Origin: Neisseria subflava
GTDB taxonomy: Bacteria > Pseudomonadota > Gammaproteobacteria > Burkholderiales > Neisseriaceae
Assembly: GCF_024205745.1 (NCBI RefSeq)
Contig: NZ_CP073117.1
Location: 1,178,001-1,242,000 of the forward strand
Reading direction: 5' to 3'
DNA length: 64,000 bases
Of the stretch, positions 48,048 through 57,544 are shown piece after piece; the first letter of the stretch is position 1, and each line of letters starts with the position of its first letter. Below the pieces are notes generated by a model. The model ran no database searches. It saw nothing but the letters and a program-made list of their open reading frames with translations, and was not told where the DNA came from. A program made the position numbers and the translations under genes.

Positions 48048-48333
48048 TCGAAACTGTAAGAAAAAGCAATAACAAGTTGTCTGTTGCTTGCAAAGTTTTT
48101 TAAACAGCTTGTCCTAAATCAAATTTTTGAGTCATGACTTGTTTAGTTGATGCAGGGATTGGTATTGGTAGCTCTAGTTGAATTGTTTACAGGCCGTCTG
48201 AAAATTGCCGGGGTTGTTCGGCTATAATGCTGTTTTGGTTTTTTAAGGCCTTTGCAAAAATACGGTTTCGTTGTTTTAGACTGAATGTGTACCCGATATG
48301 TTTGTAAAGGTCTTGGGGTATGAGGAGAATGAG
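48048..48333. other. intergenic region upstream of serB
   Basis: No gene seen beyond the sRNA promoter at its left edge. One DUS is near 48192. A TATAAT hexamer at about 48217-48222 is a probable serB -10 element. Confidence 0.35.
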
Positions 48334-49164
48334 ATGAAGAAAGTTTTGGTGTTGCAACATGGGGATTTGGGCGCTTGCGACTGGTCGGCATTTGGCGGTT
48401 TGGTGTCTGCGCCATCAGGGAAGTCGGTGTTGCGTGTGCCGGTTGATGATGATTTTGAATTGACGGACGAGATGCGTGCGGCGTTGATTGCGCAGCAGAT
48501 AGATGGCGCGGTGTTGCCGGATGTGGCTTTTGCTGATTTGGGACTGATTGTCAGCGATATGGATTCGACGCTGATTACGATTGAGTGTGTGGATGAGATT
48601 GCGGCCGGTGTCGGGTTGAAGGATGAGGTGGCAGCGATTACGGAGCAGTCGATGCGCGGCGAGCTGGACTTTGAGCAGTCTTTGCGTAAGCGTGTGGCTT
48701 TGCTGGCCGGTTTGGACGAGCGCGTGTTGGAAGAGGTGTACGAGAATGTGTTGCAGCTGTCGCTGGGCGCGGAATTTTTGTTGGAAGAGTGCAAACGGAA
48801 TGATGTGAAGTTTATGCTGGTGTCGGGCGGATTTACGTTCTTTACGGAACGTCTGCAACAGCGTTTGGGCTTAGATTTCCATTTTGCGAATGTGTTGGAA
48901 GTGGAAAACGGCAAGCTGACAGGCCGTCTGAAAGGGCGGATTATCGATGCGCAGGCTAAGACGGATTTATTGCGTGAATACCGTGAACGTCTGGGTTTGG
49001 CTTCGTGGCAGGTGGTGGCTATGGGTGATGGTGCGAACGATATTCCGATGATACGGGAGGCGGGATTCGGCATTGCTTATCGGGCGAAACCGAAAACCGA
49101 AGCGAATGCGGATGCGTGTGTGCGCTTTGGTGGTTTGGAGCGGATACGCGGTTGGTTTGCGTAA
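48334..49164 (+). CDS. serB: phosphoserine phosphatase
   Basis: Last step of serine synthesis. The 276-residue HAD enzyme is read from ATG 48334, which follows GGAGAATGAG; an in-frame ATG at 48298 would add 12 residues without a clear ribosome site. Motif I is VSDMDSTLI, motif II LVSGGFTFF and motif III GDGANDIPMI. The N-terminal about 75 residues form a regulatory-type domain. A DUS encodes GRLKGR within the C-terminal half. Confidence 0.96.
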   Translation: MKKVLVLQHGDLGACDWSAFGGLVSAPSGKSVLRVPVDDDFELTDEMRAALIAQQIDGAVLPDVAFADLGLIVSDMDSTLITIECVDEIAAGVGLKDEVAAITEQSMRGELDFEQSLRKRVALLAGLDERVLEEVYENVLQLSLGAEFLLEECKRNDVKFMLVSGGFTFFTERLQQRLGLDFHFANVLEVENGKLTGRLKGRIIDAQAKTDLLREYRERLGLASWQVVAMGDGANDIPMIREAGFGIAYRAKPKTEANADACVRFGGLERIRGWFA

Positions 49165-49188
49165 ACCGTTTGAGGATGTTTGTCAGTC

Positions 49189-49229
49189 AGGCCGTCTGAA
49201 CAATCGGGAAACCGGTTTTCAGACGGCCT
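49189..49229. terminator. DUS inverted-repeat terminator between serB and lpxH
   Basis: 12-bp arms (49189-49200 with 49218-49229) between convergent genes. Confidence 0.75.
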
Positions 49230-49235
49230 GATGTT

Positions 49236-49943
49236 TTATAAGGCGATAAAACGGTAGCCTTCGGCATCGACTTCGAGAATGGAGGCGTAATTGTCGCGCC
49301 AGTCGCCGAGTACGATGCGGGTGTAATCGGCGTTACGATGGATGTTTTCGCGGTGGGTATGACCGTGGATGAGCAGGGGCGTGTGGAAGCGTTGGACGGT
49401 TTCGTGGGTAAAGGCTGGATTGACGTCCATGATGTCGGCAGTTTTGTGTTGCTTGTCCTGTTTGCTCTGCTTGCGGATTTTGGTGGCGATGTTCAGTCGG
49501 AGTGTGAGCGGCAGGAGCAGGAACAGGCGTTGCAGCCATTTTTGATGGACGGTACGGCGGAATTTTTGATAAGAATGGTCGTCGGTGCAGAGGGTGTCGC
49601 CGTGACAGAGTAGGGTGGGCATGCCGAATAGGTCAATCACGGTGTACTCGGGCAGTAAGGTCATGCCGGTATCGCGGGCGAAGGTTTTGCCGATGAGGAA
49701 GTCGCGGTTGCCATGGATAAAATAGCAGGCGACGCCGCGCTCGGTCAGGCTACGGATGGTTTGCTTGATGGTTTGCACCAAAGGGCTGTTTTCGTCATCG
49801 CCGATCCAAAAATCGAAAAGGTCGCCGAGGATGTACACGGCTTGGGCGCGGGCGGCTTTTTCTTGGATAAATTTTTGGAAGAGAGCGGTCAACTGAGGAT
49901 GGGATTCGCTCAGGTGCAAATCGGCGATGAAGTAAATCGGCAT
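49236..49943 (-). CDS. lpxH: UDP-2,3-diacylglucosamine diphosphatase
   Basis: Cleaves UDP-diacylglucosamine to lipid X in lipid A synthesis at the inner membrane face. The 235-residue calcineurin-type metallophosphatase has all metal motifs: [31 protein letters not shown] and HGHTHR. A basic helix rich in Lys/Gln near residue 160 suits membrane association. Confidence 0.96.
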   Translation of the reverse strand: MPIYFIADLHLSESHPQLTALFQKFIQEKAARAQAVYILGDLFDFWIGDDENSPLVQTIKQTIRSLTERGVACYFIHGNRDFLIGKTFARDTGMTLLPEYTVIDLFGMPTLLCHGDTLCTDDHSYQKFRRTVHQKWLQRLFLLLPLTLRLNIATKIRKQSKQDKQHKTADIMDVNPAFTHETVQRFHTPLLIHGHTHRENIHRNADYTRIVLGDWRDNYASILEVDAEGYRFIAL

Positions 49944-50059
49944 GATGATGTGGGGCGTATGGGAAGGGTTTTATTATAACTTGGGTTGTCGCGTTTGGAT
50001 TTGGGCTTGGTGTTTTTCGTTTGTAATGCGGTGATTTTGTTGTTTTGATTGGGTGTGAT

Positions 50060-50094
50060 AAAGGCCGTCTGAAACATCTTTTCAGACGGCCTTT
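50060..50094. terminator. DUS inverted-repeat terminator downstream of the PIG-L gene
   Basis: 15-bp arms (50060-50074 with 50080-50094). Confidence 0.75.
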
Positions 50095-50099
50095 ATGGT

Positions 50100-51485
50100 T
50101 TATTGGGCTTTGCCCTGATAGGTGATTTTTTTCAGCGTCTCTTCTTGGTACAGGTCGGTAATGGGGACGCTATAGAAGAATTCGTTGCTGCGGACAAAGC
50201 GGTTGACCAAGTCTTTGTCGATGTGGAGGACGTGGTGCCGCAGTTTGTTTAGGCCTTTGAATATCATGGTGCTCCAACGCATATAGCCGTCTGAATTGGG
50301 GCGGATGTCGTTCATGGCGTCAAGGGCGAGGAGTTTGCGGTTTTGCTCCTCTTTGTCCAAAGGATGGGAATAGATGCTTTGGAAGTAAAACGGCTGTTCG
50401 GCAAGCGGTGGCAGGCTGAGGGAAGAGCCTACTTTGCCGATTGGGAAGTCGTCGCTCAGATAATGGATGGTGTGCAAAAACAGATTGCCGCGGCGGTAAT
50501 TGATTTTGCGCAGGGCTTCGATGGCGGCCAGCGTTGTGTGTTGGTGGTCGGGATGCGTGTCAATATTGGGGGAAGGCGACACGATAATGTCCGGCTGGAA
50601 TGTTTCTATCAGGTAGCCGAGATTGTCCACCAAGCTGTTCCAGGTTGAGCCGGGCTTGAGTTGTTGCGCCAATGAGGAGGTGTTGGCACGGCGGAAAATG
50701 TCGACGTCGGTCGTATCGATTTTGGTCGATTTAATCTCTTTTTCCGGATTTTGGCGCATGGCGGTCAATGTGCTGTCGAAGTAGCCCAGTTGCAGGATAT
50801 TTTCAGACGGCACTCCGGCTAAAAGGGGAACGGTCAGGCTGTTCCAAACGCGCATCCTGCCTTTTTGCAGATATTGTGCCTGAGTGTCGCAGTCGCATTG
50901 GCCGTAAAGATTGCCATAGTGGAAGCTGCCGCCTTCGCTGGCGGTTAAGGTGCAGATCATTGAATTGGCGGCGTGTTTTTCGTACAAACCGTATGCGCTG
51001 AGTTCAGCATCGTCAGCATGAGGCGCGAGGACAAGGATTTTTTTGCCGTCGAGGTTTTCACGCGGATAAACAGAGAGTTCGATTTCTTGGTCGGGCAAGG
51101 TTAGGTATTTGCCTTCCAGGCGGATGGTTTTGTCGCTGTCGGAGAAAGTATCGCTCAGATTGATATAGCGCACGCCTTTTGCACCGTACTCGAAATATTG
51201 CTTCCATTTGCCTTTAGATGAAATGGTTTCCACAAAAGGCAATACCAGCAATCCTGCCCAAGTGGATTTGATACGGATTTTGGCAATAACGGTATCTTGT
51301 CCGCTGATAGCAGCGGGTAAAGTCAGGCTGCCACCCTTGAGGGTAGCATGCGCGGTAGAGGGAAGGGAGGGATAGTTATAGTCTTGGTGTGTGTTGTAGG
51401 CAAACTGTTTTTTATGAATAATTGAAGTAATAATAAGCAATGTAACAAAAAAAGTCAGTATCAGCCCCGTTAGTATTAGAAACAT
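50100..51485 (-). CDS. membrane-anchored PIG-L family deacetylase
   Basis: A 461-residue protein. An N-terminal membrane helix (about 3-22) anchors it, so the rest probably faces the periplasm. A beta-rich domain (about 45-145) precedes the PIG-L/LmbE deacetylase domain, recognised by APHADDAELSAYG (zinc ligands His and Asp) and HPDHQHT further on. PIG-L enzymes remove acetyl groups from N-acetylglucosamine-type sugars. Placement beside lpxH hints at envelope sugars, but this is only context. It is longer than typical family members (about 230-300), the extra part being the N-terminal domain. Substrate unknown. Confidence 0.85.
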   Translation of the reverse strand: MFLILTGLILTFFVTLLIITSIIHKKQFAYNTHQDYNYPSLPSTAHATLKGGSLTLPAAISGQDTVIAKIRIKSTWAGLLVLPFVETISSKGKWKQYFEYGAKGVRYINLSDTFSDSDKTIRLEGKYLTLPDQEIELSVYPRENLDGKKILVLAPHADDAELSAYGLYEKHAANSMICTLTASEGGSFHYGNLYGQCDCDTQAQYLQKGRMRVWNSLTVPLLAGVPSENILQLGYFDSTLTAMRQNPEKEIKSTKIDTTDVDIFRRANTSSLAQQLKPGSTWNSLVDNLGYLIETFQPDIIVSPSPNIDTHPDHQHTTLAAIEALRKINYRRGNLFLHTIHYLSDDFPIGKVGSSLSLPPLAEQPFYFQSIYSHPLDKEEQNRKLLALDAMNDIRPNSDGYMRWSTMIFKGLNKLRHHVLHIDKDLVNRFVRSNEFFYSVPITDLYQEETLKKITYQGKAQ

Positions 51486-51647
51486 TGTCAGGTTCCTTTA
51501 TCGTATAACAGCTATGATATTGCTTGCGAAGATTATTTGTTTGTTTTTATTACAAACGGTTAATTTTCACACCCTAACGTCATTAAAGTGAACATTTAAA
51601 ATAAAACAGTTTGCGGGTTGATTATATATAAACGACTAAAATGTAGA

Positions 51648-51697
51648 AAGGCCGTCTGAAAAATTTGAAAGAAATTTCAAAAATTTCAGACGGCCTT
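51648..51697. terminator. long DUS inverted-repeat terminator after aspS
   Basis: AAGGCCGTCTGAAAAATTTGAAA-type arms pair across 51648-51697 over more than 20 bp, one of the longest stems here. Confidence 0.75.
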
Positions 51698-51723
51698 GAT
51701 ATTTTAAAGGTTAAGCCGGTAAA

Positions 51724-53532
51724 TTATGCTTCTTTTGTTTCAACTGTTTTCTGACGCAGACGCAGGCCCAACTCGCGAAGTTGTTTGTCGTCGACCACAT
51801 TAGGTGCATTTGTCAGCAGACATTGTGCACGTTGTGTTTTCGGGAAGGCAATCACGTCGCGGATAGATTCGGCACCGGTCATCAGGGTAACCAGACGGTC
51901 GAGACCGAATGCAAGGCCGCCGTGAGGAGGCGCACCGAATTTCAGGTTGTCCAAGAGGAAGCCGAATTTCTCTTGTTGCTCTTCAGGACTGATTTTCAGC
52001 GCGGCAAATACTTTCTCTTGTACGTCTGCGCGGTGGATACGGATAGAGCCACCGCCGATTTCCCAGCCGTTCAATACCATGTCGTAGGCGCGGGCCAAGC
52101 AGTTTGCAGGGTCGGAAACCATCAGGTCTTCATGACCTTCTTTAGGAGCGGTAAACGGATGGTGTACGGCAACGTAGCGGTCAGCTTCTTCGTCGTATTC
52201 GAACATTGGGAAGTCGACCACCCACAAAGGCTTCCATTCGTCTACGAAGTAGCCGTTGTCTTTGCCGTGTTCCAAGCCGACTTTAATGCGCAATGCGCCG
52301 ATGGCTTCGTTCACGACTTTGGTTTTGTCCGCACCGAAGAAGATGATGTCGCCGTTTTGCGCGCCGGTACGCGCAATGATTTCTTTCAGGGCGTTTTCGG
52401 ACAGGAATTTCACGATTGGAGATTGCAGGCCGCTGTCTTCGCCGTTGGAGAGGTTGCTCACATCGTTTACTTTGATGTATGCCAGACCTTTCGCGCCGTA
52501 GATGCCGACAAATTTAGTGTACTCATCAATTTCTTTGCGGCTGAATTTCGCGCCGTTAGGCACGCGCAGAGCGACCACTCGGCCACCTTTCATGTCAGCT
52601 GCGCCACGGAAGACTTTGAATTCTTCCGTTTTCATCAGGTCGGTCAACTCGGTAAATTTCAGGTTGATGCGCATATCCGGTTTGTCAGAGCCGTAGTAGA
52701 ACATGGCTTCAGAGTAAGGCATGCGTGGGAAGTCGCCTAAATCTACGTTCAAGGCATCTTTGAAGACTTGTTTGGCCATGCCTTCGGTGATGTCCATGAT
52801 TTCATCCTCGTTCAGGAACGAGGTTTCCAAGTCGATTTGAGTGAATTCAGGTTGGCGGTCGGCACGCAAGTCTTCGTCACGGAAACATTTGGTAATTTGG
52901 TAGTAACGGTCGAAACCGGCCACCATCAGCAATTGTTTGAACAATTGTGGAGATTGCGGCAGAGCGAAGAATTCGCCCGGATGAACGCGGCTTGGTACGA
53001 GATAGTCGCGTGCGCCTTCCGGAGTGGAGCGGGTCAGCATCGGAGTTTCGATATCGATGAAGCCTTGTGCGTCCAAGTAGCGGCGAACGCCCATAGCGAC
53101 TTGGTAACGCAGACGCAGGTTGCGTTGCATAGTAGGACGGCGCAAGTCGATAACGCGGTTGGTCAGGCGAACGTTTTCGCTGATGTTTTCATCGTCGATT
53201 TGGAACGGAGGCGTAGCGGCAGCGTTCAAGACTTCGATTTCTTTGGCAAGAATTTCGATTTTGCCGGAAATCATTTTGTCATTGGTGGTACCTTCAGGAC
53301 GGTTGCGTACGCGGCCGGTAATGCTCAAAACGTATTCGTTGCGGGAAGAATCGGCAGCGGCAAATGCTTCCGGAGTGTCAGGGTCGATAACGACTTGAAC
53401 GATGCCTTCGCGGTCGCGCAGGTCGATAAAAATCACACCGCCGTGGTCGCGTCGGCGGTGTACCCAGCCTTTGACGGTAACGGTTTGGTCTAAGTATTGC
53501 TCGCTGATAAGGCCGCAATAGTTGGTACGCAT
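51724..53532 (-). CDS. aspS: aspartyl-tRNA synthetase
   Basis: Charges tRNA(Asp). The 602-residue bacterial-type class IIb enzyme has an OB-fold anticodon domain ([21 protein letters not shown]), class II motif 2 ([18 protein letters not shown]), a GAD insertion domain, and motif 3 ([15 protein letters not shown]). In many betaproteobacteria this enzyme is non-discriminating and also charges tRNA(Asn); I cannot decide that here. It follows the DUF502 gene with a 64-bp gap and may share its transcript. Confidence 0.97.
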   Translation of the reverse strand: MRTNYCGLISEQYLDQTVTVKGWVHRRRDHGGVIFIDLRDREGIVQVVIDPDTPEAFAAADSSRNEYVLSITGRVRNRPEGTTNDKMISGKIEILAKEIEVLNAAATPPFQIDDENISENVRLTNRVIDLRRPTMQRNLRLRYQVAMGVRRYLDAQGFIDIETPMLTRSTPEGARDYLVPSRVHPGEFFALPQSPQLFKQLLMVAGFDRYYQITKCFRDEDLRADRQPEFTQIDLETSFLNEDEIMDITEGMAKQVFKDALNVDLGDFPRMPYSEAMFYYGSDKPDMRINLKFTELTDLMKTEEFKVFRGAADMKGGRVVALRVPNGAKFSRKEIDEYTKFVGIYGAKGLAYIKVNDVSNLSNGEDSGLQSPIVKFLSENALKEIIARTGAQNGDIIFFGADKTKVVNEAIGALRIKVGLEHGKDNGYFVDEWKPLWVVDFPMFEYDEEADRYVAVHHPFTAPKEGHEDLMVSDPANCLARAYDMVLNGWEIGGGSIRIHRADVQEKVFAALKISPEEQQEKFGFLLDNLKFGAPPHGGLAFGLDRLVTLMTGAESIRDVIAFPKTQRAQCLLTNAPNVVDDKQLRELGLRLRQKTVETKEA

Positions 53533-53596
53533 AAAATCACCTTTTTATATTGTTCAATTTGAAAAAGAAGGAAAGGCCGTCTGAAAAAAGAAGACC

Positions 53597-54298
53597 TTAA
53601 TTGTTATGTTCGGTATCACCGTCTTTAGACGGTTTTTGAGCGGGTAGGGCTTTAACCGGTAAGTCGTCCGGCATCACCATGCCCAGCGAAATTACATATT
53701 TCAATGCCTGATCCACACTCATGTTCAGCTCGCGAACGTCGCTTTTTTTAACCATGATGTAATAGCCGCCGGTCGGGTTGGGCGTGGTTGGGACGTAAAC
53801 GGAAATATAGTCGTCATCTTGCGGCAGGCTGCCTTTGAGTTTGTCGGGGATATGGCCGGAAACAAAGGCTATCGTCCAAATGCCCGGTTGCGGAAAGGGA
53901 ACCAGTACGGGGGTTTTGAACGAGCGGCTGCTGTCGGAGAGTAGGGATTCGGAAACTTTTTTAACGCTGGAGTAGATGGATTTGACGACGGGAATGCGTC
54001 CCAAAAGGCTGTCCCACGCGCCGAGAATCCGTCTGCCTAAAACGTTGGCGGCAAATACGCCGGTAACGAACAAGACGACGGTGGCGGCAACAATGCCCAA
54101 ACCGGGTACATTAAATCCCCAGAAATGCTGGGGCTGCCAGCTTTCCGGCAATAGGCTGATCAGTCTGTCGGCGGCGGATATGATGTAGGTCATCGCCCAG
54201 ATGGTTACGGCAATCGGCAACCAAACCAGTACGCCTGTAATCAGGTATTTCTTTAAAGCCTTGGCGATTTTTCCGCTTTCGGCTGCGGCTTCTGTCAT
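53597..54298 (-). CDS. DUF502 family membrane protein
   Basis: A 233-residue inner-membrane protein. ATG 54298 (MTEAAAESGKIAKALKKYL) is the likely start; an in-frame start at 54337 adds 13 residues without support. Two hydrophobic helices (about residues 17-40 and 64-90) are followed by a soluble domain with the family motif KSIYSSVKKVSESLL and VPFPQPGIWTIAFVSG. Members commonly sit upstream of aspS, as here, but no biochemical role is known to me. The C-terminal tail is polar and likely flexible. Confidence 0.88.
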   Translation of the reverse strand: MTEAAAESGKIAKALKKYLITGVLVWLPIAVTIWAMTYIISAADRLISLLPESWQPQHFWGFNVPGLGIVAATVVLFVTGVFAANVLGRRILGAWDSLLGRIPVVKSIYSSVKKVSESLLSDSSRSFKTPVLVPFPQPGIWTIAFVSGHIPDKLKGSLPQDDDYISVYVPTTPNPTGGYYIMVKKSDVRELNMSVDQALKYVISLGMVMPDDLPVKALPAQKPSKDGDTEHNN

Positions 54299-54399
54299 CT
54301 TTGTTTCATTCCGGCAAGTTTTGCCCAAACTTTGCATTATACGCGTTTGGGCGCTAGGAAACGAGTATTTTAAACGAATGGCTTGTTTTGTTTTATTGT

Positions 54400-54435
54400 T
54401 TCAGACGGCCGCCTTGATTGCACAGGCCGTCTGAA
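54400..54435. repeat. inverted DUS pair between pldA and DUF502 gene
   Basis: TTCAGACGGCC (54400-54410) and GGCCGTCTGAA (54425-54435). Confidence 0.65.
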
Positions 54436-54449
54436 CAATATGGGGGGAA

Positions 54450-55592
54450 TTAGATTCCGTCCCAGTCGTTGAACATCAGGCCGAAGCCGATGCCGTTTTG
54501 TTTGTGGTTGTAGTCAATCAGGCTTTCGCCGTAGCCGTGGAAACCGCGGACAACGCCTTTGAGTTTGCCTTTAATTGGGAAGGTATAAGCAGCTTCAACG
54601 GCACCGCGTCCGCTTTTGGGGTTGTAACGCAGGACGGAATAAACATTTTGCTTATCGTTGAAGCGGTATTGGACTTTCAAGTCGCCGTAGCCCATGTATT
54701 TGTTGATGTCCGGATTGTCGTCGTCATCTCCTTTTTGGTCGAAGGCGCGCATCCAAACTCTAGGAATGACGGTCAGCTTGCCCCATTCCATGCCTGCCAT
54801 GGCGTAAACCCGGTTCCATGAGCGGGATTCGGGGCGGCTTTGACCGTTGGACTGGTGAACAAAACCTGCGCCAACCATACGCAGTTTGCCACCGAAAGGC
54901 AGGTCTGCTTTAACGGGTTGGGTAATGAAGATTTCGGGCTCGTAGTCGGTATTGCGGAACGGTGCGGATTTGCGGCCTTGGTTGAAGATTTGCCAGTCGG
55001 ATTTTTGGGTGTAGCCAAACCATACATCGGCACGGGTTTTGAATAAATCTTCGGCAATCTTGCTTTTGAAGGAAACCTGCATTTTGGTTTCGAGGCGTTT
55101 CTGCTCGCTGAATTTTTCCTGCGTGGTTACGCCGCGACTGGGGGATTCCGGGTAGTAGTTGGGGCTGCTGTTGTACCAAACGGGCATGAGGTACATAGGA
55201 TTATGCTCGCGTACGCTCAACAGGCCGCGTGTGTCGTTTTTATCCAAATCGTACATCAGGCTTAAAGGCGTGTAGCTGTCGGCAGTTTCGCTTAATACGT
55301 CGTCTGAAATATTCGGATGGGTAGGGTTGTCGAATACGATGGCCGCTTCTTTTTTCTCAATGCTCTTGCGGACGCTTTGTTCGAGGTCAACCGGTGTTTT
55401 GGCGGTTTCGGTTTGCGCTTGCGGCAGTGGGGATTGAGGGGGGAATTGCGCCGAGTAGATGTTGTCGTAACACGCCAAACGGGTGGCATTGTCTTGAATG
55501 GTGGTGCAGTGTAGGGCGGCGGTATCGGCGGCGGCCAGTGGGGCGGCAGCAATGAATCCGATACTTAGGGAATGTTTCAACATCTTGTTCAT
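54450..55592 (-). CDS. pldA: outer-membrane phospholipase A
   Basis: Hydrolyses misplaced phospholipids in the outer leaflet, acting as a calcium-dependent dimer. It has 380 residues: signal peptide ending near AAPLAAA, an extended N-terminal region (about 25-120) longer than in E. coli OMPLA and rich in Pro/Gln, then a 12-strand barrel. The catalytic His-Ser pair lies in FVHQSNGQSRPESRSWNRVY, the defining motif. Two Cys in the N-terminal part (LHCTT and LACYD) may form a disulfide. The usual Asn third residue of the triad is expected at the end of this motif. Confidence 0.94.
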   Translation of the reverse strand: MNKMLKHSLSIGFIAAAPLAAADTAALHCTTIQDNATRLACYDNIYSAQFPPQSPLPQAQTETAKTPVDLEQSVRKSIEKKEAAIVFDNPTHPNISDDVLSETADSYTPLSLMYDLDKNDTRGLLSVREHNPMYLMPVWYNSSPNYYPESPSRGVTTQEKFSEQKRLETKMQVSFKSKIAEDLFKTRADVWFGYTQKSDWQIFNQGRKSAPFRNTDYEPEIFITQPVKADLPFGGKLRMVGAGFVHQSNGQSRPESRSWNRVYAMAGMEWGKLTVIPRVWMRAFDQKGDDDDNPDINKYMGYGDLKVQYRFNDKQNVYSVLRYNPKSGRGAVEAAYTFPIKGKLKGVVRGFHGYGESLIDYNHKQNGIGFGLMFNDWDGI

Positions 55593-55671
55593 GAGAGTTT
55601 CCGTTGTTTTTCAGACGGCCTGATGAGAGGGTAAATGGTTTATTCAGTCGGTTTGAATTGTGAATACGGCA

Positions 55672-55702
55672 ATGCCCCTGAAAGGCAAGACCTCAGGGGC
55701 AT
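55672..55702 (-). terminator. hairpin downstream of rpsT
   Basis: ATGCCCCTGA (55672-55681) pairs with TCAGGGGCAT (55693-55702). There is little T-run, so terminator strength is uncertain. There is no DUS in the stem. Confidence 0.55.
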
Positions 55703-55759
55703 CGTATCAGCTCGATTATCCTGCTTTGGTTGTCAGGATTTCCGGCATCTGCGTCAGTA

Positions 55760-56023
55760 TTAAGCCAAAGCTTTTACTTTAGCAGACAGACGGCTTTTAT
55801 GACGGGCTGCTTTGTTTTTGTGGAATACGCCTTTGTCAGCAATGCGGTCGATGACTTTAACGGATTCTTGGTAAACTGCTTGAGCAGCAGCTTTGTCGCC
55901 GGCTTCAACTGCTTTCAACACTTTTTTCACAGCGGTACGGAATGCAGTACGCAGGCTGGCGTTGTGGGCGCGTTGTTTAACCGACTGGCGGGCACGTTTA
56001 CGGGCTTGTGCGCTGTTTGCCAT
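55760..56023 (-). CDS. rpsT: 30S ribosomal protein S20
   Basis: Binds the 5' domain of 16S rRNA in the small subunit. The 87-residue, Lys/Arg/Ala-rich helical protein opens [18 protein letters not shown], typical of S20. AGGAGA precedes the start. It stands alone and is divergent from potD. Confidence 0.97.
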
Positions 56024-56331
56024 ATTGAATATCTCCTGAAAAATAAATTCTGTAAACGCGCAATTTTAAAGACAGATTTCCTTGTGTGCAAGCTTTTTCT
56101 CTATAAACGCGCGCAAATCAGCCGTATTTTGCCCAAAAACGACAGCCGGTGCAACGCTTTTGGGAAAAAGATGATGTTGCTTTGCCTTATTTCAATAAAA
56201 ATCAGATGGATATTGCTTTTCGTTTGCTTACGTTTCCATTACAATAGCCTAACTCTGCGCCGGGGTGTTTATGGGGTGCAGGGTTTCTTATTTATTGACA
56301 TTAACCACTCTTTCATCAGGAATCTGCCCGT
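56024..56331. other. divergent promoter region of rpsT and potD
   Basis: 308 bp without a gene. A TACAAT hexamer near 56240 is a plausible -10 for potD. No uptake sequence or strong hairpin was seen. Confidence 0.35.
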
Positions 56332-57474
56332 ATGAAAAAATCTGTATTAGCCGTATTGGCCGCATTGTCTTTGGCCGCGTGCGGCGGTGGCGAGAAAAAA
56401 GCCGAGCAACCTCAAGCAGGCAGCGCGCCTGCTGCCAATGCCGAGGCAGCCGCTACCGATACTTTGAATATTTACAACTGGTCAAACTACGTTGACGAAA
56501 GTACAGTCGAAGACTTCAAAAAAGCCAATAATTTGAAGCTGACTTACGATTTGTATGAAAACAACGAAACGCTGGAAGCCAAAATGCTGACCGGTAAATC
56601 CGGCTATGACTTGGTTGTGCCCGGTATTGCCTTCCTGCCGCGCCAAATTGAGGCAGGTGCATACCAAAAAATTAATAAGGATCTGATTCCGAACTACAAA
56701 AATATCGACCCTGAATTACTGAAGATGTTGGAAACCGCCGACCCGGGCAATCAATACGCCGTTCCTTATTTCTCCGGTGTGAACACTTTGGCGATTACTG
56801 CGAAAGGTAAAGAGCTTTTGGGCGGCAAGCTGCCTGAAAACGGCTGGGATTTGCTGTTTAAACCTGAATACACCAATAAGCTGAAATCTTGCGGTATCGC
56901 TTTGTGGGATACTCCGAGCGAAATGTTCCCAATCTTGTTGAACTACTTGGGTAAAGATCCTAAAGGCTCGAATCCTGAAGATTTGAAAGCGGCGGCGGAA
57001 GTTTTGAAAACCATCCGTCCTGACGTGAAACGTTTCAGCCCTTCCATCATTGACGAATTGGCGCGCGGCGACATCTGCTTGGCGGCAGGTAACGGCGGCG
57101 ACTTGAATTTGGCCAAAGCGCGTTCTGAAGAAGTGAAAAACAATGTCGGCATCGAAGTGTTGACTCCGAAAGGCATGGGCTTCTGGATTGAATCTTGGCT
57201 GATTCCGGCCGATGCGAAAAACGTCGTCAATGCCCACAAGTACATCAACTACACGCTGGATCCCGAAGTGGCTGCGAAAAACGGTATCGCCGTAACCTTC
57301 GCGCCGGCCAGCAAACCTGCACGCGAAAAAATGCCTGCCGAGCTGGTGAACACACGTTCTATTTTCCCGAACGAGCAAGATATGAAAGACGGTTTCGTCA
57401 TGCCTCAAATGAGCGCAGATGCGAAAAAACTGTCTGTCAACTTGTGGCAAAAAATCAAAGTCGGTTCAAATTAA
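56332..57474 (+). CDS. potD: polyamine-binding lipoprotein (PotD/PotF-like)
   Basis: Substrate-binding lipoprotein for spermidine/putrescine ABC uptake. It has 380 residues: signal with lipobox SLAAC (Cys about 18), a short Gly/Ala-rich tether, then the periplasmic binding fold, starting LNIYNWSNYVDESTVEDF, the PotD/PotF signature with its Trp. Asp/Glu and aromatic residues that cradle the polyamine are conserved in outline. The permease and ATPase genes are not adjacent, so this is probably an orphan binding protein. Choice between PotD and PotF is not possible by eye. Confidence 0.92.
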   Translation: MKKSVLAVLAALSLAACGGGEKKAEQPQAGSAPAANAEAAATDTLNIYNWSNYVDESTVEDFKKANNLKLTYDLYENNETLEAKMLTGKSGYDLVVPGIAFLPRQIEAGAYQKINKDLIPNYKNIDPELLKMLETADPGNQYAVPYFSGVNTLAITAKGKELLGGKLPENGWDLLFKPEYTNKLKSCGIALWDTPSEMFPILLNYLGKDPKGSNPEDLKAAAEVLKTIRPDVKRFSPSIIDELARGDICLAAGNGGDLNLAKARSEEVKNNVGIEVLTPKGMGFWIESWLIPADAKNVVNAHKYINYTLDPEVAAKNGIAVTFAPASKPAREKMPAELVNTRSIFPNEQDMKDGFVMPQMSADAKKLSVNLWQKIKVGSN

Positions 57475-57497
57475 TATTGAGCTGATTGTTTGAAACG

Positions 57498-57531
57498 AAG
57501 GCCGTCTGAATTTTTTCAGACGGCCTTTTTT
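57498..57531 (+). terminator. DUS inverted-repeat terminator after potD
   Basis: 13-bp arms (57498-57510 with 57515-57527) and a T-run; it faces the convergent EamA gene. Confidence 0.85.
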
Positions 57532-57544
57532 GATGTCCCAATCT

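Noticed and set aside
48005-48110. Possible insertion-sequence remnant upstream of TonB receptor 2
   Set aside because: A short frame there looked protein-like, but the stretch is better explained by the sRNA promoter, hairpin and terminator; no IS ends or target duplications were found.
51781-52740. 319-codon frame antisense to aspS
   Set aside because: A mirror of the aspS coding frame with no domain; the sense frame is certain.
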